From: Candidatus Atribacteria bacterium
Lineage (GTDB): Bacteria; Atribacterota; JS1; SB-45; 34-128
DNA: 12,957 bases
Assembly (NCBI GenBank): GCA_003451675.1
Contig: DMCY01000074.1
Location: forward strand, 1-12,957
Reading direction: 5' to 3'
The notes below the pieces were generated by a model. It ran no database searches. It had not been told where the DNA came from and saw nothing but the letters and a program-made list of their open reading frames with translations. Position 1 is the stretch's first letter. Each line of letters opens with the position of its first letter. Shown here one piece after another: positions 1 through 8,799 of this stretch. The translations under genes and the position numbers were made by a program.

Positions 1-35
1 TGGGGTTTAGTTCTTACAAATTTCTCTTTTGCCAT
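1..35 (-). CDS. tuf: elongation factor Tu, N-terminal fragment (cut by window edge)
   Basis: Reading leftward from an ATG at 35-33, the visible 11 codons give MAKEKFVRTKP, the typical EF-Tu start just before the first GTP-binding loop; the rest lies outside the window. EF-Tu is the GTPase that delivers aminoacyl-tRNA to the ribosomal A site. A perfect AGGAGG Shine-Dalgarno sequence lies at 45-50, nine bases before the ATG. It follows fusA by 48 bp, the classic str-operon order rpsL-rpsG-fusA-tuf, which supports the call although only a short peptide is seen. This is the only gap here without repeat arrays. Confidence 0.9.
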   Translation of the reverse strand, partial: MAKEKFVRTKP

Positions 36-83
36 TTGATTTTTCCTCCTTAAATATTCTATACTATTTTTATTATTTTAAAC

Positions 84-2147
84 TTAGATTAATATTTCCT
101 TCGTAATATTATCTGGAACTTTTTCGTAATATAAAAACTGCATAGTAGAAGTTGCTCTACCTTGTGAAATTGACCTTAAACTAGTAGCATAACCAAACAT
201 TTCTACCAAAGGTACGTAAGCAGTAATAATTTTTACTTTAGCCTTTGTTTCTATCCCCTCTACTTTCGCCCTCCGTGAACTTATATCGCTTATCAGGCTG
301 CCCAGATATTCTTCCGGAGTTACGATTTCTACTTCCATCATCGGCTCTAAAAGTATTGGTTTGGCCTTTTTCATACATTCTTGAAAAGCCATAGAGGCTG
401 CAATCTTAAAAGCAATCTCCGATGAATCTACTGGATGATAAGAACCGTCTAATAAAGTTACTTTTATATTGGTGACCGGGTAATTAGCCAATACTCCACT
501 TAACATAGCTTCTTTTATGCCCCCTTCTACTGCGGGGATATATTCTTTGGGGACTGCTCCGCCAACTATCCGATTAATAAATTTAAAATTATCTTCCTTG
601 TAAGGTTCTACCTCCAAGGTTACATCTCCATATTGTCCCCTACCTCCTGATTGTCTGATAAATCTCCCCCTAGCCTTAGCAGGTCTCTCGATTGTTTCTT
701 TATAAGCCACTTGTGGCTTTCCTATATTTCCTTCTACTTTAAATTCCCGGAGTAAACGATCTACAATTATTTCTAAATGCAGTTCCCCCATACCCGAGAT
801 GATAGTTTGGCCGGTCTCAACATTATGCGTTCTCCTAAAAGTCGGGTCTTCTTCTGATAATTTATCCAAAGCTAAAGCCATTTTATCTTGCTCTGCTTTA
901 CTTTTTGGCTCTATAGCGATAGATATCACCGGTTCAGGAAATTTCATTGATTCTAAAATTATAGGATGTTTTATATCACATAAAGTATCACCGGTAGTAG
1001 ATTTTTTAAAACCTATTATTGCCCCTAAATTTCCTGCAGGTATCTCTGTAACATCCTTCTTGTGATCAGCATGAATCAGTACTAATCTATTTATTCTTTC
1101 CTTAAACTCTTTGGTTGAATTATAAACATAAGAACCTGATTTTAATATACCTGAATAAACTCTGACAAAACTTAATTTTCCTATATAAGGGTCAGTCGTA
1201 ATTTTAAAAACCAAAGAAGATAATGGTTCTTTATCATCGGCTAACCTATCTATCCCTTTCTCATTCTGAGGATCCATGCCTTTGACCGGCGGAACATCTA
1301 AAGGAGAAGGCAGATAATCAACTATCGCATCTAAAAGTAACTGAACACCTTTATTTTTTAAAGCTGAACCACACAAAACCGGTACTACCTCATTTTTAAT
1401 AGTTAACCTGCGAATTGTAGACTTTATTTCATTGGAGGCAATTTCTTCACCTTCAAGATATTTCTCCATAATTTTTTCATCAAGTTCAGCTAAGCTTTCT
1501 ATCATTTTACGATGATGCTCATTGGCTAATTCTCGCATATCTTCTGATATAGATACTTCTTTATAATTTACTCCTAAATTATCTATAGTATAAGAATACG
1601 CCTTCATTTTTATTAAGTCGATAATGCCTTTAAAATTTTCTTCACTCCCCCAGGGCAATTGAACAATGATTGGATTAGTCGCCAGTTTATCTTGAATCAT
1701 TTTTATAACATGATAGAAATCTGCTCCAGCTCTATCCATTTTATTAATAAAGGCAATACGGGGAACACCATATCTTTCTGCCTGATACCAAACGGTTTCT
1801 GTCTGGGGTTCAACCCCTCCTACTGCACAGAATACCGCAACAGCACCATCGAGTACCCTTAAACAGCGTTCAACTTCCATGGTAAAATCTACGTGTCCAG
1901 GCGTATCAATAATATTAATACGCTTATCTTTCCAATAAAGAGTAGTTGCCGCAGAAGTTATAGTAATACCTCTCTCTTTTTCTTGAGGCATCCAATCCAT
2001 AGTTGCAGACCCCTCATGGACCTCGCCCATCTTATGAACTTTTCCCGTATAGTAAAGTATCCTCTCGGTAACGGTAGTCTTGCCTGCATCAATATGGGCC
2101 ATTATACCAATATTTCTTATTTTATCTAAAGGTAATTTCGTAGACAT
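84..2147 (-). CDS. fusA: translation elongation factor G (EF-G)
   Basis: A complete 687-aa EF-G, close to the usual length of about 690-700. It is the cytoplasmic GTPase that drives tRNA-mRNA translocation and, with RRF, ribosome recycling. Visible motifs: P-loop AHIDAGKT (17-24), switch I RGITI (59-63), DTPGH (81-85) and NKMD (135-138). Later come the domain II motif STTGDTL, the domain III stretch GMGELHLE, the domain IV loop YHPVDSSE with the tip histidine at 571, and a domain V/C-terminal end typical of the family. The ATG at 2147 is preceded by AGGATAGGT (2158-2166), about ten bases upstream, a slightly long spacing. It lies 196 bp downstream of rpsG; the gap is filled by a repeat array. 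Nothing suggests an EF-G2 paralogue: the str-operon context and canonical motifs favour the housekeeping copy. Confidence 0.98.
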   Translation of the reverse strand: MSTKLPLDKIRNIGIMAHIDAGKTTVTERILYYTGKVHKMGEVHEGSATMDWMPQEKERGITITSAATTLYWKDKRINIIDTPGHVDFTMEVERCLRVLDGAVAVFCAVGGVEPQTETVWYQAERYGVPRIAFINKMDRAGADFYHVIKMIQDKLATNPIIVQLPWGSEENFKGIIDLIKMKAYSYTIDNLGVNYKEVSISEDMRELANEHHRKMIESLAELDEKIMEKYLEGEEIASNEIKSTIRRLTIKNEVVPVLCGSALKNKGVQLLLDAIVDYLPSPLDVPPVKGMDPQNEKGIDRLADDKEPLSSLVFKITTDPYIGKLSFVRVYSGILKSGSYVYNSTKEFKERINRLVLIHADHKKDVTEIPAGNLGAIIGFKKSTTGDTLCDIKHPIILESMKFPEPVISIAIEPKSKAEQDKMALALDKLSEEDPTFRRTHNVETGQTIISGMGELHLEIIVDRLLREFKVEGNIGKPQVAYKETIERPAKARGRFIRQSGGRGQYGDVTLEVEPYKEDNFKFINRIVGGAVPKEYIPAVEGGIKEAMLSGVLANYPVTNIKVTLLDGSYHPVDSSEIAFKIAASMAFQECMKKAKPILLEPMMEVEIVTPEEYLGSLISDISSRRAKVEGIETKAKVKIITAYVPLVEMFGYATSLRSISQGRATSTMQFLYYEKVPDNITKEILI

Positions 2148-2169
2148 AATTTAAAAAACCTATCCTAAT

Positions 2170-2338
2170 TCGTATCTCGTATCTCGCTAAGAATTAGTTA
2201 GTTGGTTAGTTAGTTAATTAATTATCTGGTTAGCTGGTTAAGAAAAAGAATCTAGAAGCCAAGAGACAGAATACGATTCTCTTTATCTAAAAACTGTAAA
2301 CCGATAACTGAAAACTTGTATTTAAAACTAACGACTAT
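2170..2338. repeat. composite 7-nt/8-nt degenerate tandem array, copy 1 (rpsG-fusA gap)
   Basis: The array fills nearly all of the 196-bp gap. It starts with TCGTATC twice and TCGCTAA (2170-2190). An octamer block (2192-2240) follows, in which GTTA or ATTA recurs exactly every 8 nt at 2197, 2205, 2213, 2221, 2229 and 2237. Next are heptamers such as AGAATCT and AGAAGCC (2247-2281), then AAAACTG, TAAACCG, ATAACTG and relatives (2290-2338). The last unit, CGACTAT, ends five bases from the rpsG stop codon; the first lies just upstream of the fusA ribosome binding site. AGAATC (2247-2252) and GATTCT (2275-2280) form a small stem. The block is a near copy of 12650-12799. No ORF or recognisable RNA gene is seen in it. 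Confidence 0.85.
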
Positions 2339-2343
2339 GTTAT

Positions 2344-2814
2344 TTACCATCTGTAATGTGCAAATGCTTTATTTGCTTCAGCCATCTTATGAGTATCTTC
2401 TTTCTTTTTAACAGCTGTTCCAACACCATTTACCGCATCGGTGAACTCTAAGGATAATTTTTCATGCATCGGTTTGCCTGTTCTTTTCCTGGCAAAGTTA
2501 ATTATCCATCTCATCCCTAAAGTAATTCTTCTATCAGGACTTACTTCAACAGGGATCTGGTAACTAGCTCCTCCAACTCTCCTTGACTTCACTTCCAATA
2601 CCGGCATAACATTCTGTAAGGCTTGATTAAATACTTCCAAAGGCTTCTTTTTTGTCTTTTTAGTAGCAATATCTAAAGCCCGATAAAAAATTGCCTCTGC
2701 TTTGCTTTTTTTGCCATCATACATAAGCTTATTTATAAAAAGTGTTATATTTTTATCATAGTACACAGGATCTGGTGCTTTCATTCTCTTTACTGCCTTT
2801 CTCCTTCTGGACAT
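2344..2814 (-). CDS. rpsG: 30S ribosomal protein S7
   Basis: A complete 156-aa S7, the usual length for most bacteria. S7 binds the 3' major domain of 16S rRNA, nucleates assembly of the 30S head and lines the E site. The sequence opens with the basic stretch [11 protein letters not shown], followed by the family region around [17 protein letters not shown], then [23 protein letters not shown] and YQIPVEV, and ends in the typical FAHYRW. The ATG at 2814 has the good Shine-Dalgarno GAGGTGG at 2821-2827, six bases away. It stands between rpsL (137 bp upstream) and fusA (196 bp downstream). In many bacteria S7 autoregulates the str mRNA, but the repeat-filled rpsL-rpsG gap shows no recognisable E. 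coli-like S7 target. Confidence 0.98.
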   Translation of the reverse strand: MSRRRKAVKRMKAPDPVYYDKNITLFINKLMYDGKKSKAEAIFYRALDIATKKTKKKPLEVFNQALQNVMPVLEVKSRRVGGASYQIPVEVSPDRRITLGMRWIINFARKRTGKPMHEKLSLEFTDAVNGVGTAVKKKEDTHKMAEANKAFAHYRW

Positions 2815-2848
2815 TATTTACCACCTCTATCTTTTTAAACTATTAAAT

Positions 2849-2943
2849 GGTTAATTGGTTAGCTGGTTACTTAGTTAATTAGTTGATTAACTAACAAATT
2901 GGTTAACTAACTAACCAGGTAACCAAATAACTAGATAACTAAA
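2849..2943. repeat. inverted octamer array (rpsL-rpsG gap)
   Basis: On the + strand, GTTA or GTTG recurs every 8 nt at 2850, 2858, 2866, 2874 and 2882. The complementary TAAC then recurs in the same 8-nt register at 2888, 2904, 2912, 2920, 2928 and 2936; the slot at 2896 is degenerate. Units fit NYTRGTTA on the left and TAACYARN on the right. The two arms can pair over most of their length, so transcript or single-stranded DNA could form a long, AT-rich stem-loop of about 95 nt. The array ends eight bases from the rpsL stop codon and leaves 34 bp, with the ribosome binding site, before rpsG. Confidence 0.85.
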
Positions 2944-2951
2944 TTCTCTTA

Positions 2952-3335
2952 TTACTTACTTGCCTTCTTTGGTCTTTTAGATCCATATCTTGAACGCCCT
3001 TGCATTCTATTTTCTACTCCAGTAGTATCCATAACTCCTCTGACAATATGATATCTAACTCCTGGTAAATCTTTTACCCTTCCACCTCTTAAGAGTACAA
3101 TAGAATGTTCTTGAAGATTATGCCCTATTCCGGGAATATACGCAGTAACCTCCATATTATTAGTCAATCTTACTCGGGTGACTTTTCTTAAGGCGGAATT
3201 AGGTTTCTTAGGAGTTATAGTCCAAACTCTGGTACATACTCCTCTTTTTAAAGGACTACCCTGCAAAGACGGCGTATCAGATTTTTTAAAGACCTTTTTT
3301 CTACCTTTTCTTACTAATTGGTTTATGGTAGGCAT
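2952..3335 (-). CDS. rpsL: 30S ribosomal protein S12
   Basis: A complete 127-aa S12, a normal length. S12 sits at the decoding centre, where it influences accuracy and contacts the tRNA-EF-Tu complex and helices of 16S rRNA. The core motifs are present: [11 protein letters not shown] at the start, KRGVCTRV (30-37), [12 protein letters not shown] (41-52) and GHNLQEHS (71-78), followed by [14 protein letters not shown]. Numbering matches E. coli, with Lys43 and Lys88 retained, so the sequence looks streptomycin-sensitive. Asp89, which RimO methylthiolates in some bacteria, is also present. The ATG at 3335 has AAGGAAGGT at 3341-3349. Its own strong promoter lies just upstream, so this is probably the first gene of an rpsL-rpsG-fusA-tuf transcription unit. 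Confidence 0.98.
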   Translation of the reverse strand: MPTINQLVRKGRKKVFKKSDTPSLQGSPLKRGVCTRVWTITPKKPNSALRKVTRVRLTNNMEVTAYIPGIGHNLQEHSIVLLRGGRVKDLPGVRYHIVRGVMDTTGVENRMQGRSRYGSKRPKKASK

Positions 3336-3391
3336 ATCTTACCTTCCTTTTTCTAAATTTATCAACATCCTATAAATAAAAATACCTTTAT

Positions 3392-3420
3392 ATTCTAACA
3401 GCATCAGAATTTGATGTCAA
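3392..3420 (-). promoter_or_regulatory. sigma-70-type promoter of the rpsL (str) operon
   Basis: Read on the minus strand: a perfect -35 TTGACA (complement of 3415-3420), a 17-bp spacer and a -10 TAGAAT (complement of 3392-3397, 5/6 to consensus). The predicted start near 3385 gives a leader of about 50 nt before the rpsL ATG. It sits between the rpoC-side repeat array and rpsL. A dyad, ATTCTGA-N5-TTAGAAT (6/7 arms), covers the -10 and part of the spacer and could be an operator or chance. Confidence 0.8.
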
Positions 3421-3436
3421 GCTAAATTATATAAAA

Positions 3437-3534
3437 ACTCGTATCGAGTATCGCGTTAGTATTAAACTAAAAACTTAAAGCGAAAACCATAATTATTATT
3501 TAAGAATTCAGGAGCCAGTAGTCAGGAGTCAGAA
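3437..3534. repeat. heptamer array, rpsL side of the rpoC-rpsL gap
   Basis: Fourteen consecutive units fit one 7-nt register, for example TCGAGTA, TCGCGTT, AACTAAA, AACTTAA and AGCGAAA, then GCCAGTA, GTCAGGA and GTCAGAA (3514-3534). The last three are inverted relatives of units at 3588-3608 (about 16 of 21 positions complementary), so the two arrays in this gap can pair into an imperfect hairpin around an AT-rich loop. The first units resemble those in the rpsG-fusA gap and upstream of rpoB. The 359-bp gap holds no gene. Confidence 0.8.
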
Positions 3535-3587
3535 GAAAATAAAATAATTTAACGAAATAAAATAACCTTATATTCTAAAATAATTCA

Positions 3588-3698
3588 TTCTGGATTCTGT
3601 CTTCTGGCTTCTTTTTCTTAACCAGCTAACCAAGTAACTAAATAAACTTGTATCTTGTAACTAATATTTAAATCTAACGACTATTCACTATCGACTAA
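3588..3698. repeat. heptamer/octamer array running into the rpoC stop codon
   Basis: The units run TTCTGGA, TTCTGTC, TTCTGGC (3588-3608), then TAAC every 8 nt at 3619, 3627 and 3635, then heptamers in register from 3643 to 3698 ending CGACTAT, TCACTAT, CGACTAA. The left part is the inverted form of the block at 12674-12731. The terminal heptamers match 12793-12813 almost exactly in direct orientation. The final unit (3692-3698) contains the complement of the rpoC TAG stop (3695-3697), so the array overlaps the coding end. Confidence 0.8.
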
Positions 3699-6600
3699 TT
3701 AAGTTCCGGTTCTTGATCTGTGGTATTGTCTGACATTTTCTCTCTACTATCTTCATCTTCTTCTCTAAACATATCTATCTTCTTTTCTCTCTGCTCTCCC
3801 TCTGTCTCTTTAAATATTTCTTCCACTTTTTCTTCCTCCTCATGTGAGTAATCAACTTCTATTTCTCCGTATTTATTTAAACCTGTCCCTGCGGGTATTA
3901 TGTTACCAATAATAACATTTTCTTTTAAACCATAAAGCTTATCTACCTTCCCCTTGATAGAAGCATTGGTCAAAACATGAGTAGTCCTCTGAAATGATGC
4001 AGCAGACAGAAAACTTTCAGTAGAAAGGGAGGCTTGAGTAATGCCTTGGATTATGGGCATTCCTACTGCTACAAACTTCTTCCTTCTAATAAATCCTACA
4101 TTTTCAATTATATTAATGCATGCAATCTTATTGCTTGCCCTTACTTTTATTAAATCCAGATGTCTATTGCAAATTTCTGTAGCATGGTTCCTGGTTATTT
4201 TTTTGCCTCCATTAATTATTACTTCACCTGTTTCCGGATCCAAAATATCTAAAGCAGCAATTTTACCTAATACATTGTCGTAAAGGAATCCTAAAGTTCT
4301 ACCTTCTAAAGAAAAATATCTTCCATCTTCCAATGGCAGCTCACTTAATTTATACGATAATATTTTTTTAATTAAATTCTTGCTTATTATTTGATCCTTA
4401 TCTGCTATAATATTTCCGCTTACTGGATCTTTAATATCTTCGCCAATGGGTCGCCCAATAATTTCATCTTTAATTGATTTGATCAGTCCGTCTCTTACGG
4501 ATATCTCCTTAATTTCTTTCCATACCTTTATTCTATCTACCTTAGCTTTTATGATCTTATCCACTTCCGAGGAAGTAAGTTGCTGGTTTGCACTTACTAA
4601 AACTTGAGAATCTTCTGGACTAATAATATCTGCGGCAGCAATCCTGTCTTTTATCTTTTCGTAAATATCTGGTTTAACACAACTTATTGTTCTAATATTA
4701 TTATTAGCAATTTTTACTCCCATTTCTTTGCTAATAACCTCATTAAATTTTATCTTAGAATCACTTAGATTGTCTGTTTCAGTGTTGCCCTCTTGAATAT
4801 TATCTTTAATCCCACCAACCAATATATTGCCAGTTATTCTTTCTATAAAGGAATTTTCTCCTTTAACAATAGTAAATTTTTTATTTTCTTGATCCTCAAC
4901 TATCAATGTAGTAAAATCGCTGGTTTCAATTTTAGGTATAACTTTATTAGTAATAACTTCTCCTTCTTTAACTATTACCTCACCTGTTTTAACATTTACC
5001 AATGAAAAGATAGTTTTTTTATTTTCTAATAATTCTCTGTTCTTCTTACTGATTTCTTCATTTTCTTCTACTACTTTTTTATTAGCCTTTTCAAAATCTG
5101 ATACATATACTAATTCTCCGGATAGTAACTCAGAGTCACGTGCTGATCTGACATAAATCATATTTAAACGAGCAATTTGACGAATTATTGTCTCGATATG
5201 TTTGTCACTGATTTTAACCCCTTGTAATCTATATACTGCTTGTATTTCTTTTAATAAATATTCTTGAACTGCCTTAATTCCCTGAATCTTTAAAATATCA
5301 TGAGGATCAATAAACCCGACAGTCAATCTTTCTCCAGCTCTAATCTTTTGTCCTTTTTCTACTATTAGCCTTAAATCGGCGGAAATATTATAGATCTTTT
5401 TCTTTTCTGCGATAGCGTCTTTATTTTCTTTTGATGTTTCAGGATTAATTACTACCTGCTTCTTATAATTGTTTTCAGTAATAATTTCCTCTACTGTTCC
5501 ATTTATTTCACTGATTACTGCTTGTTTTTTCGGCTTTCTTACCTCAAAAAGTTGCTCTACCCGTGGAAGTCCCAAGGTAATATCTTCACCAGTTATTTTT
5601 ATCCCTCCGGTATGGAAAGTTCTTAAAGTTAATTGTGTCCCTGGTTCTCCAATAGATTGAGCTGCAATAACTCCTACGGCTTCTCCGATATTTACTAATT
5701 TACCAGTAGCCAAATCTTTGCCATAGCATTTAACACATATTCCATGTTCTGCTCTGCAGGTTAAAACCGATCTAACTTTAACCTCTTTTATCCCCATTTC
5801 CGAAATCTTTTTAGCGCTTCTTTCGTCAATTTCTTCCCCTAATCCAATTAATACTTCACCGGTCTTGGGATCTATTACCTCTTCTTGAGTTATTCGCCCT
5901 ACTAACCTTTCTTCTAAAGTCTCAATTACATTACCGTCTTCTTGAAAGGCTCTGATAATTATTCCGTCAGATGTACCACAGTCTTCTTCTCTGATAATTG
6001 CATCTTGAGCTACATCAACCAATCTTCTGGTTAAATATCCTGATTTTGAAGTTCTAAGAGCAGTATCTGCTAACCCTTTCCGAGCTCCATGAGTAGAAAT
6101 AAAATACTCTAACACTGACAAGCCATCTCTAAAGTTAGATCTAATAGGAAATTCAATAATCTTTCCCGAAGGATCAGCCATTAAACCCCTCATCCCGGCT
6201 AATTGACCAATCTGCCGTTTACTTCCTCGAGCTCCGGAATCAGCCATAATATATAAAGGATTAATTTTATCTAAATTCTTTAAAATAGCATTAACTACTT
6301 CATCTGCAGCTTTGGTCCAGGCGTTTACAATTTTCTGTTCTCTCTCATCCTCCATAATTAATCCGTAATTATATTGTTCTTGAATTTTATCTACTTCCTT
6401 TTCAGCCACTTCTAATATCTCATCTTTTTGAGAAGGTATTTCTAAATCTACTATCCCTATAGAAACCCCGGAAGAAGTAGCAAAATTAAAGCCTATTTTT
6501 TTAATCTTATCTAAAATATCAACAGTTATTTCTTTCCCGTATTTTCGGTAAACAAAAGATATAATTTTTTCTAAAGATTTTTTGGTTATAGTTAAATTAA

Positions 6601-8779
6601 TAAAATCCATATCGTCAGGGAAAATTTCATTAAAAATAATTCTACCAGCTGTTGTACCTTTTAAGGAATTATGTATTTTATATTTAATTTTAGCATGTAA
6701 ATCTATAAAGCCGTCCTCATAAGCCCTTATTGCCTCATTAGAATTACCGAAAATTTTCCCCTCACCTTTTTTCCCGCTCTCCCGCATAGTTAAATAATAA
6801 CAACCTAAAATTATATCCTGACTAGGTAAAGCTATAGGTAAGCCATTGGCTGGAGAAAGTATATTATTCGAAGATAACATTAAAATTTCTGCTTCAGCTT
6901 GAGCTTCCGTTGAAAGAGGAACATGGACTGCCATCTGATCACCATCAAAATCTGCATTAAAAGCTGCGCAAACTAAAGGATGAATCTGGATTGCATTTCC
7001 TTCCACCAAAACAGGTTTAAAAGCCTGAATACCCAAACGATGTAATGTTGGCGCTCGATTTAATAAAATAGAACGATCTTTTATGATTTTTTTTAATATA
7101 CTCCAGACTTCCGGCTTGCCTTTCTCCACTATTTTTTTAGCAGTTTTGATATTGTGAGCCAAATCCTGAGCCACTAATTCTCTCATTACATATGGCTTGA
7201 ACAACTCCAAAGCCATCTTTTTAGGTAATCCGCATTGGTAAAATTTTAAATTAGGTCCTACTACAATTACCGATCTTCCTGAGTAATCTACTCTTTTACC
7301 TAAAAGGTTCTGTCTGAATCTACCTTTCTTACCTTTTAACATATCACTTAACGATTTAAGGGGTCTATTCCCGGTGCCAAGCACTGCTCGCCCTCTCCTG
7401 CCGTTGTCTATCAAAGCATCAACCGCTTCCTGTAACATCCGTTTTTCATTTTTAATAATAATTTCCGGTGCCCCTAATTCTAATAATCTTTTTAATCTAT
7501 TATTCCGATTTATAACTCTCCTATACAGGTCATTCAAATCTGAAGTGGCAAAACGCCCTCCCTCTAATTGCACCATAGGCCTTAAGTCCGGAGGAATAAC
7601 TGGAATTATCTCTAATACCATCCATTCAGGTTTGCAATTAGATTTACGAAATGCTTCAACTATCTGCAATCTTTTAATAATCTTTTTCGTTTTTTGGCCA
7701 CTAGTTTTTTTTAATTCTTCGCGAAGTTCCAGAGTTAATTTATCTAAGTTCAACTCTTTCAATAACTCTTTAATTGCTTCTGCCCCTATCCCAGCTTTAA
7801 ATTCAGGATCATAATTACTTAGAAGGAGTTCTTCTATTTCTAAAATTATTTCTCCTCTTTTGTAAGAAGTATTACCAGGGTGTATCACTATGTAACAAGA
7901 CTCTTCAATGTTTTGAGTAGCTAATTTTGCCCTCAAGGATAAGTTTTTTTCTTCCTCTAATCTTTTTAAGTTGGTCTCAGAAATTAAGCCATTAACTTTA
8001 GTAATTCGATATTGGGTCTCCTTATTTTCTACCTCTTCTTCTTTAACTTCTTCCTTAAGTTCTTTAATACCTTCCTCAACCTCTTCTTTTTCTTCTTCGC
8101 TTTCAGATTCTTCCTCTTTGCTCACAGGGAACAATAATTCCTTTTGATAGAATATTTTACCAAATATTTTCTGCAGATCCTGATCCTCTTCCTTCGAAAT
8201 TACATCACCTATTTTATGAGAAAATATTTTTACTTTATTAATATTATAAACCGGTTCAGCATTAAATTTTTCATTATACTTTTTGTGAATACGGTATTCT
8301 GCATCTAAAATTATATCTCCTTTTTCTAAATCTGTCCCGCTTTTCTCAATAACTTCGAATAACTGTTCTCTTCTTCGATCTGGAGCATAGTATAATATCT
8401 TTTCTAAGTTACGAGGAGATATATCTAAAAGTAGAGATAAAGGGCTGGGTATAGCCTTAAAATACCAAACATGGGAAACAGGGGAAGCTAATTTAATATG
8501 CCCCATTCTTTCCCTTCTAGTAATAGATTTAGTAACTTCGACCCCACATCTATCGCAAATGACACCTTTGTATCGTATCCTTTTGTATTTTCCACAACTA
8601 CATTCCCAATCTTTAACTGGTCCGAATATTCTTTCACAAAATAAACCATCTTTCTCTGGTCTTAAAGTTCTATAATTGATAGTTTCAGGTTTTTTAACTT
8701 CACCATTAGACCATTTTTTTACTTGCTCTGGCGAAGCCAGTCCGATTTTGATCGAGTTAAAACTCTTCAAAATTGTCAA
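3695..8779 (-). CDS. rpoC: DNA-directed RNA polymerase subunit beta'
   Basis: A complete 1694-aa beta', much longer than in E. coli (about 1400) or Bacillus (about 1200). It forms the RNA polymerase clamp and active centre. Visible landmarks: the N-terminal zinc ribbon with Cys60, 62, 75 and 78; a nonconserved insertion around 160-340 with a Glu/Lys-rich stretch at about 219-255; and the catalytic NADFDGDQ motif (608-615) with Mg-binding Asp610, 612 and 614. The bridge helix is near 860-890, the uninterrupted trigger loop is near 900-935, and the second zinc site is Cys934, 1008, 1015 and 1018. An insertion of about 340 aa (roughly 1230-1570) then carries several repeated D-P-x-T-G-E modules before the conserved [19 protein letters not shown]. 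The C-terminal tail is strongly acidic. The start is TTG, fixed by AGGGGG eight bases upstream and by alignment to the family N-terminus. It follows rpoB by 188 bp, all repeat array, and ends inside another array. Confidence 0.97.
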   Translation of the reverse strand: MTILKSFNSIKIGLASPEQVKKWSNGEVKKPETINYRTLRPEKDGLFCERIFGPVKDWECSCGKYKRIRYKGVICDRCGVEVTKSITRRERMGHIKLASPVSHVWYFKAIPSPLSLLLDISPRNLEKILYYAPDRRREQLFEVIEKSGTDLEKGDIILDAEYRIHKKYNEKFNAEPVYNINKVKIFSHKIGDVISKEEDQDLQKIFGKIFYQKELLFPVSKEEESESEEEKEEVEEGIKELKEEVKEEEVENKETQYRITKVNGLISETNLKRLEEEKNLSLRAKLATQNIEESCYIVIHPGNTSYKRGEIILEIEELLLSNYDPEFKAGIGAEAIKELLKELNLDKLTLELREELKKTSGQKTKKIIKRLQIVEAFRKSNCKPEWMVLEIIPVIPPDLRPMVQLEGGRFATSDLNDLYRRVINRNNRLKRLLELGAPEIIIKNEKRMLQEAVDALIDNGRRGRAVLGTGNRPLKSLSDMLKGKKGRFRQNLLGKRVDYSGRSVIVVGPNLKFYQCGLPKKMALELFKPYVMRELVAQDLAHNIKTAKKIVEKGKPEVWSILKKIIKDRSILLNRAPTLHRLGIQAFKPVLVEGNAIQIHPLVCAAFNADFDGDQMAVHVPLSTEAQAEAEILMLSSNNILSPANGLPIALPSQDIILGCYYLTMRESGKKGEGKIFGNSNEAIRAYEDGFIDLHAKIKYKIHNSLKGTTAGRIIFNEIFPDDMDFINLTITKKSLEKIISFVYRKYGKEITVDILDKIKKIGFNFATSSGVSIGIVDLEIPSQKDEILEVAEKEVDKIQEQYNYGLIMEDEREQKIVNAWTKAADEVVNAILKNLDKINPLYIMADSGARGSKRQIGQLAGMRGLMADPSGKIIEFPIRSNFRDGLSVLEYFISTHGARKGLADTALRTSKSGYLTRRLVDVAQDAIIREEDCGTSDGIIIRAFQEDGNVIETLEERLVGRITQEEVIDPKTGEVLIGLGEEIDERSAKKISEMGIKEVKVRSVLTCRAEHGICVKCYGKDLATGKLVNIGEAVGVIAAQSIGEPGTQLTLRTFHTGGIKITGEDITLGLPRVEQLFEVRKPKKQAVISEINGTVEEIITENNYKKQVVINPETSKENKDAIAEKKKIYNISADLRLIVEKGQKIRAGERLTVGFIDPHDILKIQGIKAVQEYLLKEIQAVYRLQGVKISDKHIETIIRQIARLNMIYVRSARDSELLSGELVYVSDFEKANKKVVEENEEISKKNRELLENKKTIFSLVNVKTGEVIVKEGEVITNKVIPKIETSDFTTLIVEDQENKKFTIVKGENSFIERITGNILVGGIKDNIQEGNTETDNLSDSKIKFNEVISKEMGVKIANNNIRTISCVKPDIYEKIKDRIAAADIISPEDSQVLVSANQQLTSSEVDKIIKAKVDRIKVWKEIKEISVRDGLIKSIKDEIIGRPIGEDIKDPVSGNIIADKDQIISKNLIKKILSYKLSELPLEDGRYFSLEGRTLGFLYDNVLGKIAALDILDPETGEVIINGGKKITRNHATEICNRHLDLIKVRASNKIACINIIENVGFIRRKKFVAVGMPIIQGITQASLSTESFLSAASFQRTTHVLTNASIKGKVDKLYGLKENVIIGNIIPAGTGLNKYGEIEVDYSHEEEEKVEEIFKETEGEQREKKIDMFREEDEDSREKMSDNTTDQEPELN

Positions 8780-8787
8780 TATAATTA

Positions 8788-8793
8788 CCCCCT
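8788..8793 (-). promoter_or_regulatory. ribosome binding site that fixes the rpoC TTG start
   Basis: AGGGGG on the minus strand, one mismatch from AGGAGG, ends eight bases before the TTG at 8779-8777. No ATG or GTG nearby would keep the conserved [18 protein letters not shown] start. The heptamer array stops at 8800, leaving this site free. Confidence 0.75.
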
Positions 8794-8799
8794 ATTAGA

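Larger units (their letters stand above)
3374..3578. repeat. duplicated -10/leader segment flanking a repeat array
   Basis: The sequence at 3374-3398, which contains the -10 box and start region of the rpsL promoter, recurs in the same orientation at 3555-3578. About 22 of 25 positions match, with one gap. The second copy has the TAGAAT box but no matching -35. Between the copies lie the -35 box and the 3437-3534 heptamer array. This looks like a duplication that accompanied array insertion or growth; both copies being AT-rich, chance similarity cannot be excluded. Confidence 0.5.

Noticed and set aside
2170..2943. CRISPR-like repeat arrays
   Set aside because: The units are only 7-8 nt, degenerate and directly adjacent, with no conserved 25-37 nt repeat, no unique spacers and no cas genes nearby.
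3070..3210. Possible streptomycin resistance in S12
   Set aside because: Lys43 and Lys88 and their surrounding motifs are wild type.
3437..3698. Insertion sequence or MITE
   Set aside because: There is no transposase fragment and no clean terminal inverted repeats. Internal pairing comes from heptamer units in opposite orientation, though a target-like flanking duplication is reported separately.
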